Of a stretch of 64,000 nt of DNA, positions 34,249-43,871 are shown in pieces. Each line of letters starts with the position of its first letter. The first letter of the stretch is position 1. The DNA comes from Rhizosphaericola sp047606825. Lineage in GTDB: Bacteria > Bacteroidota > Bacteroidia > Chitinophagales > Chitinophagaceae. Made by a program: the position numbers and the translations under genes. The notes under the pieces were generated by a model that searched no databases, was not told where the DNA came from, and saw only the letters and a list, made by a program, of their open reading frames with translations. Location of the stretch: positions 15,823 through 79,822 of the forward strand of contig JASGDY010000104.1 in NCBI GenBank assembly GCA_047606825.1, read 5' to 3'.

Positions 34249-34289
34249 AAAAGAAAAGCTGCCCTTATTGTAAGGGCAGCTTTTCTTTT
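34249..34289 (+). terminator. Terminator of the first SusCD operon
   Basis: A perfect stem of about 19 bp (AAAAGAAAAGCTGCCCTTA and its complement) with a 3-nt loop and a T-rich 3' arm. Confidence 0.92.
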
Positions 34290-34648
34290 GGTGTAAAAAA
34301 AGACCTATATAACGTATCCTGTATCCTAAAGAATTATGGCAAAGTGAAAGAGATTGATAATGTCATTATCTGTAGGATTCGTGCTTGAGTATATGTTTGA
34401 TACGGTTGTAAGATATATGGCAACAAGATATTATAATATGCCGATGCGGAGTTGAACTGCAAACTGTGAGTTTGGGCAGCGTACCGTTATTTTGATTCTG
34501 CTACGAAGAACAAAGGTCAAGTAGCCAAAATCCTTTTAGTACAACCGAAAAGAATTTTAGGCGGTTAAGTCCTCTTTTAGAATTGGAATGCATCTTAATT
34601 GAATGTTTTATGTACTAAGTTCTATAGATTTTTGTTTTTCTAATAAAA

Positions 34649-34692
34649 GGCTGTTTAATATCAACAAAAAGCGTATTATGGGATTTCTCCTA
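34649..34692 (+). repeat. Family G element, copy 2 (partial)
   Basis: GGCTGTTTAATATCAACAAA, then GGGATTTCTCCTAT; matches the reverse complement of 9133-9208 at its left end only. Confidence 0.45.
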
Positions 34693-35063
34693 TCGTCGAA
34701 ATGACGCGCTGGGTTTGTTCTTTTTACTCAAAATTGATGATGATTTGAAGCAAAAACAGCACCTCGCATGTCATTTAGCTTTGTTCGTTTCGCAGGGTAA
34801 GCGTTTGGAATCCGCTGAGGATAGAAACTATGTTTGAGTATATCGTGTTATGTTTTTTCTTGACGAGTATTTAAGGTTAGAGGTGTAGGTTGTTTTTGAC
34901 AACTTAAACGTAAAGCATTTGTTTGTTTCTAAAACTAATTTGATAATGTATGGGAGAAAAGACATTTCAATAGAAAATTAGAAAATGTGGAAGCCTTCTT
35001 CCGGGTAATCGTGAGACAATAGAGGATGCGTGTTTTGTTTTTCCTGTTATATAGATATTAGTT

Positions 35064-35106
35064 ATAAATTTATTAGTCTACTTTTTTGGTAGATTAATAA
35101 ATTTAT
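35064..35106. repeat. AT-rich hairpin
   Basis: 18-bp arms (ATAAATTTATTAGTCTAC) with one mismatch (a G-U pair in RNA on one strand) and a 7-nt T-rich loop. No gene ends nearby on either strand. Confidence 0.5.
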
Positions 35107-35530
35107 GTTTCCTTTGTGAAAAATAGATAGTTATTGTTAGTAAATAGATAGCGCTAATTTAACAAAAAGATTAAACTGGTATTGTCTAATGAAAATAATA
35201 TGAGAAGTATAGGGAAAATATGAAAGCAAAATTCTTTTAGTAGCTGCAATAACAATTATTAAACCCTGTATGTTCTACTTCGGAGATTTGAGACATCAGC
35301 AGAAACGCAATGTCGACATCATCCAAAAAAAGTTTAGAACGTAACAAAAAGTACATATACACATGGGAAAAAATATACCATTAACTCTGCTAAGGGCTTT
35401 TATTGCCCTAATAATAGGTGACCGTAACGCTATCCGAAATATATATCTAACATATCTAGATAGTGGGTAATTCGTTATCAGTCAATACTTTGTAAGAAAA
35501 ATCATCGTATTTTTTTGTATTAATACAAAA

Positions 35531-35556
35531 GACGGAAGCACGGCCATGCTTCCGTC
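35531..35556 (+). promoter_or_regulatory. Leader hairpin upstream of second SusC-like gene
   Basis: A perfect 10-bp stem GACGGAAGCA/TGCTTCCGTC with a 6-nt loop, 72 bp before the ATG. Its position mirrors the hairpin before the first SusC gene. Confidence 0.5.
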
Positions 35557-35627
35557 TAGATGCAGTATTTAATACACGTTATAGAGATGCATATATTAAA
35601 CTTTTAACCCACATCAATTTTAAAGGT

Positions 35628-38600
35628 ATGAAAAAAATCAGTTCTTTAACATTCTTTGTTCTTATATTTTTCGGAATTGGAAGTTCTATTGTAAATGCCC
35701 AGCAAGAGCATGTCGTCAGTGGACGGGTCATATCCGATGCAGATGGAAAGCCATTGGACGGTGTCGTCGTTAACATAGACCAAACAACATTAAGTACCTT
35801 GACGGACAGTCTGGGCAATTATAGTTTACGTCTTCCACCCGGAGAGCATGTTCTTTTGTTCAGGTTGGTAGGTTATCAGAACCAACGCGAGGAAATCAGG
35901 GGGCGTCCCATTGTCAATATATCCCTGTTGCCTGTTGTAGGTGGCTTGGACGAGGTCATCGTAACAGGTGTTGCCGTGGGTACATCGCGGGCAAAAGTAC
36001 CATTTTCCGTCAGTAAAATAGATGAAAAACAGATTAACACTGTTCCTGCACTGGATTTATCACAGACGTTACGTGGCAAAGTTGCCGGTATCAACATATA
36101 CCAGACCGAGGGCGACAATGCCGCATCTGTTTTTTTGAGAGGAGCAAAGAGCCTCTTCGGCAATGTAAGTCCACTGATTGTAGTGGACGGCTACGTGACC
36201 AGCCTTTCATTGGGAGACATTAACCCGCTGGACGTAGAGTCGATAGAAGTTGTAAAAGGTGCAGCAGGTGCGGCACTATACGGTTCGCGTGCGGAAGGCG
36301 GCGTCATTCAAGTTATCACCAAAAAGGGAAAGGCCGCCAAAAACCGTCTAGCTATAACAGTCGATAACGAAGTGGGAACCAATAGTATACAGCGTATCCC
36401 CAAACTGGCGACTTTGCATCCCTATCAAACAGATGACGATGATGAATATGGGTTTGCTTATTCCGGCGGAGCCCGTGTGCTCAATTATGCTGACAATGGA
36501 TTTTCCTATATACTGAGTCCGTACAAAAAGTATTATGACAATGTACATGCGTTGCTGGATGGCCGACCTTATTATACCAACTATATATCCTTGTCCACCG
36601 CCGGTGAAAAGTATAATGCCTATATATCGTTTCAAAACCAGGACAATTCTGGTGTAATAAAGACCATTAAATCCAATGTACGCCGAACAGCAAAATTAAA
36701 TCTCGATTTGAGACCTACGCCTCAATGGCAGATATCCACTAATTTGTCCTATTATTATAACTCAAAGCCCTCCGCCATTCTGAGTAGGGACGGGCAAGGG
36801 ACGGCATTTGCTTCCATCCTGCAATTTGAGCCGTTTCTAGACTTGACGGAAAAAGATTCTACCGGAGAATATGTTACCGTGCCGTCTGGTATTGATATAC
36901 AGGGTGGAAACATCAATTTTAACCCTTTATACCAATACGGTGCTATACGATACAAAAATTACAGTAGCGAAATAATCGGTGCCGGGCGTGTCACTTACAA
37001 AATACTTCCCAATCTGACAGCGGAGGCGTATGGTTCCTATGACCAGAGTTTTTCCACTAATTCCACGGTATATCCTATAGGGTATAAAACAGCAACGGAA
37101 AGCGAAACACTAAACAATGGTAACATTTATCTGTACAGCGGCAAGAGTACATACATAAACGGGCAGGCACAAATCAATTACAACACCAAATGGAATGACT
37201 TCGATTTTGCGGCTACGTTAAAAGAAACATACGAGCTGTCTTACGATCAGGGATTTTCTGCATCCGGTTATAATATCTCCACGCCCATATATACCCTGGA
37301 CAATAGTCAGGCGAGTGGTCGTGGTGTTTCTGGATCGGATGAGAAAGCCAACAAAACCGTCAATTATGGGTATTACTTGAACATAAAAACGTCCTATAAA
37401 GACAAGTTTTTCATTGATGCATTGGCGCGTATAGACAGAAGCTCGAGATATGGTGTCAATCAAGAGTCTGCCTTTTTCCCAAGAGTTTCAGGTGCTTACC
37501 GCGTGACCAAGGACCTCGATCTAGGCCCTGTGAATGAATTAAAAGTGCGCGCTTCTTGGGGGTTGGCAGGTACGTTGCCGGGATTCGGCTATAAAGACAG
37601 CCGGGCTACCGTCAGTAACAGTGGTATCAGCATTACACAAAATTCCAATACCGACCTTAAACGTTCTTATACCAATGAACTGGAACTGGGCTTTGACGCC
37701 TCCATATTCAAACGTATCGATGTAACATTCAACTATGCCAACGCCAATAGTAAAGGAGACTTTGTCCAGCCGCCGTCCTTTATTCCATTGGAAGGTAGTG
37801 CAAGTGCATACAAAAACTTTGGACGCGTCAATTCCAAATCCATAGAGCTGGAGGTGAGGGGTAATACCTACCGTTCTAGGAACTTTGACTGGGACCTTGG
37901 TCTTACATTTGCCAGGACCCGCAGCAAGATAAAAGAGCTTGGGACTGGACTGGCACCGTGGGCCTCCGGTCTTTACTGGAAAGATGAGGGAGTAAGCCCT
38001 TGGGCATTTTACGGCAACAAGGTACTTACCAGCCTGTCGGAACTTACGGTAGAAGACGGACTTGTTACCAATGCGGCTTCCGGTACGCATCCATTAAGTG
38101 ATTTTAAGGTCAATTCACTGGGACATGTCATCTTGGCCGCAGACGAAGGAACCGCAAATGAAAAGCCATTGTTGTTGCAGGAAGGCGGGTCCTCTAAATC
38201 TGTTGTTATCGGGGATGGACAACCTGATTTCACGACAGGCCTCAACTCTACACTGACTTTCTTCAAAAGGCTATCACTGTATTTCACATTTGACTGGAAG
38301 CAGGGCGGTCAGAAATATGACCAGACAATACAATACCTGACTTTTTCCGACCGGTCTTATCTGTGGCAGGAGTATGCGCAGCGTGGATTGCCCGAAGCCT
38401 ATATTCAGGCCTTATACAATGGCAACACCTATACCAGTTTCTGGGTGGAAAAGAACAGTTACCTCTCTTTGAGGGAAGTGTCGGTGAGTTATATACTGCC
38501 ATTCTCCAAGAAAAGCCCGGACAAAAATGTACGCATAGCATTTACAGGGCGTAATCTGTTCACATGGACTGGATTTAATGGGACTAATCCGGAAGGGTAT

Positions 38601-38663
38601 AGTGAGTATTTTCCCTATCCGACCTATCGGACTTATACTGCCAAACTCACGCTCAATTTCTAA
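35628..38663 (+). CDS. SusC/RagA-like TonB-dependent transporter
   Basis: 1011 residues. Signal peptide to about residue 24 (GSSIVNAQ). N-terminal beta domain HVVSGRVISDADGKPLDGVV. Plug motifs include GLDEVIVTGVAVGTSRAKVP, LRGKVAGINIYQTEGDNAAS and VEVVKGAAGAALYGSRAEGG (one residue differs at its first position). The barrel ends YRTYTAKLTLNF. It is the outer-membrane pore of a SusCD pair; the SusD-like gene starts 34 bp downstream. Two exported amidohydrolases follow 0.6 kb later, which suggests a nitrogen-containing or peptide substrate rather than a plain glycan (inference). Confidence 0.95.
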   Translation: MKKISSLTFFVLIFFGIGSSIVNAQQEHVVSGRVISDADGKPLDGVVVNIDQTTLSTLTDSLGNYSLRLPPGEHVLLFRLVGYQNQREEIRGRPIVNISLLPVVGGLDEVIVTGVAVGTSRAKVPFSVSKIDEKQINTVPALDLSQTLRGKVAGINIYQTEGDNAASVFLRGAKSLFGNVSPLIVVDGYVTSLSLGDINPLDVESIEVVKGAAGAALYGSRAEGGVIQVITKKGKAAKNRLAITVDNEVGTNSIQRIPKLATLHPYQTDDDDEYGFAYSGGARVLNYADNGFSYILSPYKKYYDNVHALLDGRPYYTNYISLSTAGEKYNAYISFQNQDNSGVIKTIKSNVRRTAKLNLDLRPTPQWQISTNLSYYYNSKPSAILSRDGQGTAFASILQFEPFLDLTEKDSTGEYVTVPSGIDIQGGNINFNPLYQYGAIRYKNYSSEIIGAGRVTYKILPNLTAEAYGSYDQSFSTNSTVYPIGYKTATESETLNNGNIYLYSGKSTYINGQAQINYNTKWNDFDFAATLKETYELSYDQGFSASGYNISTPIYTLDNSQASGRGVSGSDEKANKTVNYGYYLNIKTSYKDKFFIDALARIDRSSRYGVNQESAFFPRVSGAYRVTKDLDLGPVNELKVRASWGLAGTLPGFGYKDSRATVSNSGISITQNSNTDLKRSYTNELELGFDASIFKRIDVTFNYANANSKGDFVQPPSFIPLEGSASAYKNFGRVNSKSIELEVRGNTYRSRNFDWDLGLTFARTRSKIKELGTGLAPWASGLYWKDEGVSPWAFYGNKVLTSLSELTVEDGLVTNAASGTHPLSDFKVNSLGHVILAADEGTANEKPLLLQEGGSSKSVVIGDGQPDFTTGLNSTLTFFKRLSLYFTFDWKQGGQKYDQTIQYLTFSDRSYLWQEYAQRGLPEAYIQALYNGNTYTSFWVEKNSYLSLREVSVSYILPFSKKSPDKNVRIAFTGRNLFTWTGFNGTNPEGYSEYFPYPTYRTYTAKLTLNF

Positions 38664-38697
38664 AAAAATATTGTTCAATTCTTAATACACTAATAAG

Positions 38698-40263
38698 ATG
38701 AAAAGAAATTATCTCTATATCGCACCGTTGTACTTACTATTCCTGTTTACTAGTTGCGAGAAACTTCAGTATGATGACCCACTTCATTATACAACGGAAG
38801 AAGCATTGGCTACGGTAACGGATTATTATTACCAGTTAGCAAGGTCTTCATTTCAGAGTGTTGTATTTTACTCCAACGACGGTTATTATTTTGGAGCGGG
38901 GCTTGATATGCTGTCAGACCAATACACCAATACCAACCGTGTACAGCAATGGTGGGACTTTGCATACGAACCACGCAAGACACTGAACAACAGTCAGTCT
39001 TATGGTGGGGTATATAATTTTTCCATTCCATACCAAGTGTTTTATCAAGCCAACCTGGATGCGACCAAAGTTCTCGATGGGTTGCATGCCGGTAATAAAG
39101 GTATTGATGGCGATGGTAATGACCGTACGGATGAAATATATGCCTTTGCCCATTTAGTGCAAGGAATTGCACAAGGTTATCTAGGTGCTATATATGACAG
39201 AGGTATTATCGTGGATACGGAAGAGGGCGATTCTGAACACTCGTTCAATAATTCGTACAAAGAGTTGATTGAAAATGGGGTTGCGCATCTTGATTCGGCA
39301 ATTGCCCATGCCAATGCGGCATCAAGTATTACTGGTGCGGACTTTTATACCGGGGTCAACTTGACAAAAGCCACGTTTATCCAATTTGCCAACTCGTTGG
39401 CTGCCAGATTATTGGCTGCTATCCCAAGGTCGAAAGATGAAGCCGCTGCTCTAGGATCAACATTCTGGGGCAGGGTGTACACGTATGCTTCCAACGGTAT
39501 TACAGAAAATCTCCTCGCTGAGCCATATGCAGGGTCAGGTTCCTTTTACAATTATGGGATATACTATAGCTTGTTGACGGCAAGTAGTGCGCCTTATCTA
39601 CAGGCAGATATCAAGATACCTTATTTTGCTGATACGACAGGTGCTTATCCTTATGATTATCCTACGGACGAAAGTGTGGTGCTTGATCCGGTAGCAACCA
39701 ATGACAATAGATTTGCAACTTATTTCAAATATTATTCTGGGTTTGGCTATTTGCGCACGGATAGGGGAAGGAATCTGTTTAGCAATTATGGTCACTATCG
39801 TTGGGGAACTAGTGCAAGTAACTTTGCTTATTCTCAAAACCAGCCTTTGTTCCTTGCAGAGGAAGTGCGTTTGTTGCGTGCGGAGGCCAAATTCTGGCAG
39901 GGAGATTATACTTCTGCCGCCGCAGAACTAAACAGTGCTTCTGCTGATCGTAAGGCGAATGGAGGATTGGGGGATGTCCCGGCCAGTGAGGCTGCATTGC
40001 GGTATGTATTGCACTATGAATACTCGATTGGAATCGCTGTTGCCGGAAGTGCGATTAACCCGTTCGCTTTCATGAGAAGGAATAATTTATTGCAGGCAGG
40101 TACCGCTACGGAATATCCTATACCGGAACAACAGATATTATTGACAGACCAGTCCGTTTATACTTTTGGGGGTACCGATAACGAAGGACAAACAGGTAAG
40201 TGGGGAGAAATAACCACAGCAGGAAGTGATTGGGGATGGAAAGGGTCCAAGGTTGCTTATTGA
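38698..40263 (+). CDS. SusD-like nutrient-binding lipoprotein
   Basis: 521 residues. Lipobox LFLFTSCEKLQYDDPLHYT. SusD helices include AHLVQGIAQGYLGAIYDRGI, FIQFANSLAARLLAAIPRSK and LFLAEEVRLLRAEAKFWQGD. The C-terminal part carries INPFAFMRRNNLLQAG instead of the usual EFYGEGHR-type motif, so it belongs to a divergent SusD subgroup. It partners with the SusC-like protein upstream. Confidence 0.92.
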   Translation: MKRNYLYIAPLYLLFLFTSCEKLQYDDPLHYTTEEALATVTDYYYQLARSSFQSVVFYSNDGYYFGAGLDMLSDQYTNTNRVQQWWDFAYEPRKTLNNSQSYGGVYNFSIPYQVFYQANLDATKVLDGLHAGNKGIDGDGNDRTDEIYAFAHLVQGIAQGYLGAIYDRGIIVDTEEGDSEHSFNNSYKELIENGVAHLDSAIAHANAASSITGADFYTGVNLTKATFIQFANSLAARLLAAIPRSKDEAAALGSTFWGRVYTYASNGITENLLAEPYAGSGSFYNYGIYYSLLTASSAPYLQADIKIPYFADTTGAYPYDYPTDESVVLDPVATNDNRFATYFKYYSGFGYLRTDRGRNLFSNYGHYRWGTSASNFAYSQNQPLFLAEEVRLLRAEAKFWQGDYTSAAAELNSASADRKANGGLGDVPASEAALRYVLHYEYSIGIAVAGSAINPFAFMRRNNLLQAGTATEYPIPEQQILLTDQSVYTFGGTDNEGQTGKWGEITTAGSDWGWKGSKVAY

Positions 40264-40845
40264 CACTGAAATGTATTGTGGTATTGTGCATCCACTTTTC
40301 TGTTACTATAGCAATACCATTTTCATAAACAAAACGACCTTAAACAGCATTCATAGGGTAGGAAAGCTGTATATTGTATTCCAAGAATCTTTCATTTTAA
40401 CGTGGGTTTGGGATAAGATACATTAGAATTTAACATCATCGCGCTAATTATAGTAATTTCTGGGTACTTTTATCCCGACTCAAGTTATTTTATCTGAATA
40501 AAACGGCTGTTCGCCGAAAAAATGGGTTACAAGTCATATAATAATTTATCTTAGGCGGCATTAAACGGTTCCTTTATGGTCAAATATGAAACGTTTTTTC
40601 TACCATTGATTATCTTATTGACTACTTTCTGCGTGGCGGATGGGTAGGAGTCCCAACAGAACAAATTTCACGGCAGTTGTATGTGTTGTAATAATGGATG
40701 TAACATAACGTAGGAGCATATAAAGTTTTCTGAACGTATATTTTCTCCGTTTGCTTTACATTGTTTTTGGTAGAGGATGTGAGTAGGTTGAAAGGTCTCA
40801 AATGAATCAGATTCATAATTCACCATTTGTAATTCAATATAGTTT
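40264..40845. other. AT-rich gap between SusD-like gene and amidohydrolases
   Basis: 582 bp with no gene, repeat copy or clear terminator recognised. Whether the amidohydrolases share a transcript with the SusCD pair is therefore open. Confidence 0.4.
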
Positions 40846-43821
40846 ATGATTAGAAAAAAGTATCCCTGCTTTTTGTTGATGGGACTATTGGCGACAGGCT
40901 ACGCAGATGCGCAGGAACGTGTCCCTGCGACGTACCCAATCAACGGCGTTACGGACAAAAGGGTAGCGTGTTTTGCGTTTACACATGCTACTATTGTTAA
41001 AGATGCCCAGATGAAACTTTCCAATGCGACGCTTTTGATTCGAAAAGGCAAGATAGAGGCTGTCGGTTCCTCTGTCGCGATTCCCAAGGATGCAGTGGTG
41101 CTGGATTGCAGCGGTAAGTACATTTATCCTTCTTTGATTGATATCTTCAGTGATTATGGTATTCCGAAAGCGCAGACAGGGCAGTCCCGAGGACAGGATT
41201 TCAGGGCACCGTCCCAGATAGAGTCCAATGAAAAAGGGGCGTTTGGCTGGAACCAGGCGATTCGATCCGATGTGGATGCGGCACAGTTATTCATTACCGA
41301 CGATGCTTCTGCGTCTAAGTTGCGCAATGCCGGGTTCGGATCTGTGCTTTCCCATCAAAAAGACGGCATCGCACGCGGAACAGGTGTTTTTGTGACTTTG
41401 GCGAACGAAAAAGCCAACCTTGTCATCGTCAAGCCCGAGGCTTCCGCACATTATTCCTTCAACAAGGGTACTTCGCGGCAGAGTTATCCAAGCAGTATGA
41501 TGGGTTCCATCGCTTTGTTGCGGCAGACCTTTCTCGATGCGCAATGGTACAAAGCCAATCCTGCCGCAGAAGGTGTCAATATCTCCTTGAAGGATTTCAA
41601 CGAGCAGCAAACCCTTCCCCAGATTTTTGATGCCAACGATAAGTGGAATGTGCTGCGTGCCGACAAAATAGGAGATGAGTTTGGCGTGCAATACATCATC
41701 AAGGCAGGTGGCAACGAGTACCAGCGTCTTCCGGAAATGAAAGCGACCAATGCCGTGTTTATACTGCCGTTGAATTTCCCTGAGGCGATGGATGTCGAAG
41801 ACCCTAACGATGCGCAGATGGTTTCCCTCGTGGACATGAAAAACTGGGAACTCGCGCCCACACAGCCTGGCGTTTTTGAAAAGGCGGGCATCAAATTCGC
41901 TTTGACGGGTTCGGACAGCAAGACTCCCAAGGATTTTTTGTCCAATTTACAGAAAGCCATCACTTATGGACTGAGCGATACGACCGCACTCAACGCACTG
42001 ACGCGTGTACCCGCACAGATAGCTGGCGTGTATGGCAAAGTGGGCAGTTTGGATGCCGGGAAATTGGCCAATTTCCTAATTACGTCCGGTCCATTGTTTG
42101 AAGAAAAGACCGTCATTTACCAAAACTGGATACAAGGCGACCGTTACGACATCAAGAATGAATCCTTTGCTGCCATCACAGGAAAGTATAACCTACAACT
42201 CGGCACTGCAACCGTTCCTTTAAATGTAACCTCCGAATCGGCGGCTTCCGTCGTACAGGGTGGGGATACGATTCCTGCCAAATTCAGCTACAATGGTAAA
42301 TTTGTAAAACTCTCGTTCCCATTGACAAAGCGTAGCAAGTCCAACGTAGTCTTGGGTGGCGTGATGGACAGTGCCACCTGGCAGGGCAATGGTACGGATA
42401 CCTCAGGAGCCTCTGTTTTATGGACGGCGACCAAGGTTGGAGATATCGACGAAAAGAAACCCTTGCATCCGCGCAAAGAAGACTTGGCGCTTGGGAAATT
42501 GACCTATCCGCTCAACGGTTATGGCTGGGATTCGCTACCCAAACAAGAAACGGTTCTGTTTAAAAATGCAACAGTTTGGACGAACGAACAAGACGGTATA
42601 TTGAAAGAAACGGACGTGCTGGTCAAGGCCGGAAAGATTGCAGCCATTGGGAAAAATCTGTCTGCCAGTGGTGCCAAGGTCATCGACGGTACCGGCAAAT
42701 ATCTGTCGCCAGGCATCATTGACGAACATTCGCACATCGCGGCAGCATCCATCAACGAAGGCGGACAGAGCGTGACTTCCGAGGTGCGGATTGGTGACAA
42801 TATGAACCCGGACGACATCAATATATATTACCAGTTGGCAGGTGGCGTGACGACGTCCCATATCCTGCACGGTTCTGCCAATACCATCGGAGGACAGACA
42901 CAGTTGATCAAGATGCGTTGGGGACAGGATGCCGAAGGTATCAAATACAAAGGCGCGGATCCTTTCATTAAATTTGCTTTGGGCGAAAACGTGAAGCGTA
43001 CCCGGGCGAGCGGCAACAACCGTTTTCCCAATACGCGTATGGGCGTAGAGCAGGTACTCGCCGACGCTTTCCAACGTGCCAAAGACTATGAAAATGCCTT
43101 GAAAGGCCCCAACGGCAAAAATGTCAGGCGGGATCTGGAACTGGATGCATTGGTCGATATCATGAACAACAAGCTCTTCATCACTTGCCACTCCTATGTT
43201 CAGAGTGAATTGTTGGCTGCGATGCGTGTCTCCGCTAAGTACGGCTACCATTACAACACGTTTACCCATGTGCTGGAAGGGTACAAGGTTGCGGACGAGT
43301 TTGTGAAATACGGCGTCAACGCCGCGACGTTCTCCGACTGGTGGGCTTATAAGTTGGAGGTAAAGGATGCGATGGCGTACAACGCTGCCATCATGGCAAA
43401 AGAAGGCGTCAACGTATCCATCAATTCCGACGATGCGGAGCAGGCAAGAAGGCTCAACCAGCAGGCTGCCAAGACTGTCAAATACGGCGGCATGAGCGAA
43501 GAGGAAGCATTCAAGATGGTCACGCTCAACCCTGCGAAAACCTTACACATCGACAAGGAGACCGGCAGTATCAAGGTGGGCAAGTCGGCAGACCTGGTGC
43601 TGTGGACCGACAATCCCTTGAGTATCTACGCCAAGCCGGAGGAAACGATGGTGGACGGCATCATCTATTTTGACAAGCAGCATGATCTTGAGTTGCGCAA
43701 ATATATCCAAGAGGAACGTAAACGCTTAATCAACAAAATGATTAATGCTAAGAAATCCGGTGCTGCAACCGTCGGCGCACGTCCGCCGATGCCGATTTCC
43801 ATGGACGAGGATCTGGATTGA
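40846..43821 (+). CDS. Exported two-module amidohydrolase-family protein
   Basis: 991 residues. Signal peptide to about residue 22 (GYADAQE). Residues ~30-440 form a first amidohydrolase-like module whose metal site is lost: the expected HxH is FSD (F101, D103 in YPSLIDIFSDYG). A beta-rich middle follows at ~445-560. Residues ~565-975 form a second module with intact sites: HSH (H628, H630 in SPGIIDEHSH), HxxxE-like FITCHSYVQSE, FTHVLEGYKV and NSDD. It probably hydrolyses an amide or cyclic amide (imidazolonepropionase/prolidase-like group) in the periplasm; the substrate is unknown. A companion gene follows 50 bp downstream. Confidence 0.88.
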   Translation: MIRKKYPCFLLMGLLATGYADAQERVPATYPINGVTDKRVACFAFTHATIVKDAQMKLSNATLLIRKGKIEAVGSSVAIPKDAVVLDCSGKYIYPSLIDIFSDYGIPKAQTGQSRGQDFRAPSQIESNEKGAFGWNQAIRSDVDAAQLFITDDASASKLRNAGFGSVLSHQKDGIARGTGVFVTLANEKANLVIVKPEASAHYSFNKGTSRQSYPSSMMGSIALLRQTFLDAQWYKANPAAEGVNISLKDFNEQQTLPQIFDANDKWNVLRADKIGDEFGVQYIIKAGGNEYQRLPEMKATNAVFILPLNFPEAMDVEDPNDAQMVSLVDMKNWELAPTQPGVFEKAGIKFALTGSDSKTPKDFLSNLQKAITYGLSDTTALNALTRVPAQIAGVYGKVGSLDAGKLANFLITSGPLFEEKTVIYQNWIQGDRYDIKNESFAAITGKYNLQLGTATVPLNVTSESAASVVQGGDTIPAKFSYNGKFVKLSFPLTKRSKSNVVLGGVMDSATWQGNGTDTSGASVLWTATKVGDIDEKKPLHPRKEDLALGKLTYPLNGYGWDSLPKQETVLFKNATVWTNEQDGILKETDVLVKAGKIAAIGKNLSASGAKVIDGTGKYLSPGIIDEHSHIAAASINEGGQSVTSEVRIGDNMNPDDINIYYQLAGGVTTSHILHGSANTIGGQTQLIKMRWGQDAEGIKYKGADPFIKFALGENVKRTRASGNNRFPNTRMGVEQVLADAFQRAKDYENALKGPNGKNVRRDLELDALVDIMNNKLFITCHSYVQSELLAAMRVSAKYGYHYNTFTHVLEGYKVADEFVKYGVNAATFSDWWAYKLEVKDAMAYNAAIMAKEGVNVSINSDDAEQARRLNQQAAKTVKYGGMSEEEAFKMVTLNPAKTLHIDKETGSIKVGKSADLVLWTDNPLSIYAKPEETMVDGIIYFDKQHDLELRKYIQEERKRLINKMINAKKSGAATVGARPPMPISMDEDLD

Positions 43822-43871
43822 TGTTGTGTTCTTTTTTTACTTTTTCCTTTTGATTTTTTACTTTATAAGTT

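Larger units (their letters stand above)
34290..35627. other. Long AT-rich intergenic region before the second SusC gene
   Basis: About 1.3 kb without a convincing gene. It holds a family G repeat (34649-34692), a long AT-rich hairpin (35064-35106) and a GC-richer hairpin close to the SusC start (35531-35556). No coding remnant was recognised. Confidence 0.5.

Noticed and set aside
40226..40426. 66-residue frame overlapping the end of the second SusD-like gene
   Set aside because: Overlaps the SusD stop in another frame; no start context or protein character.
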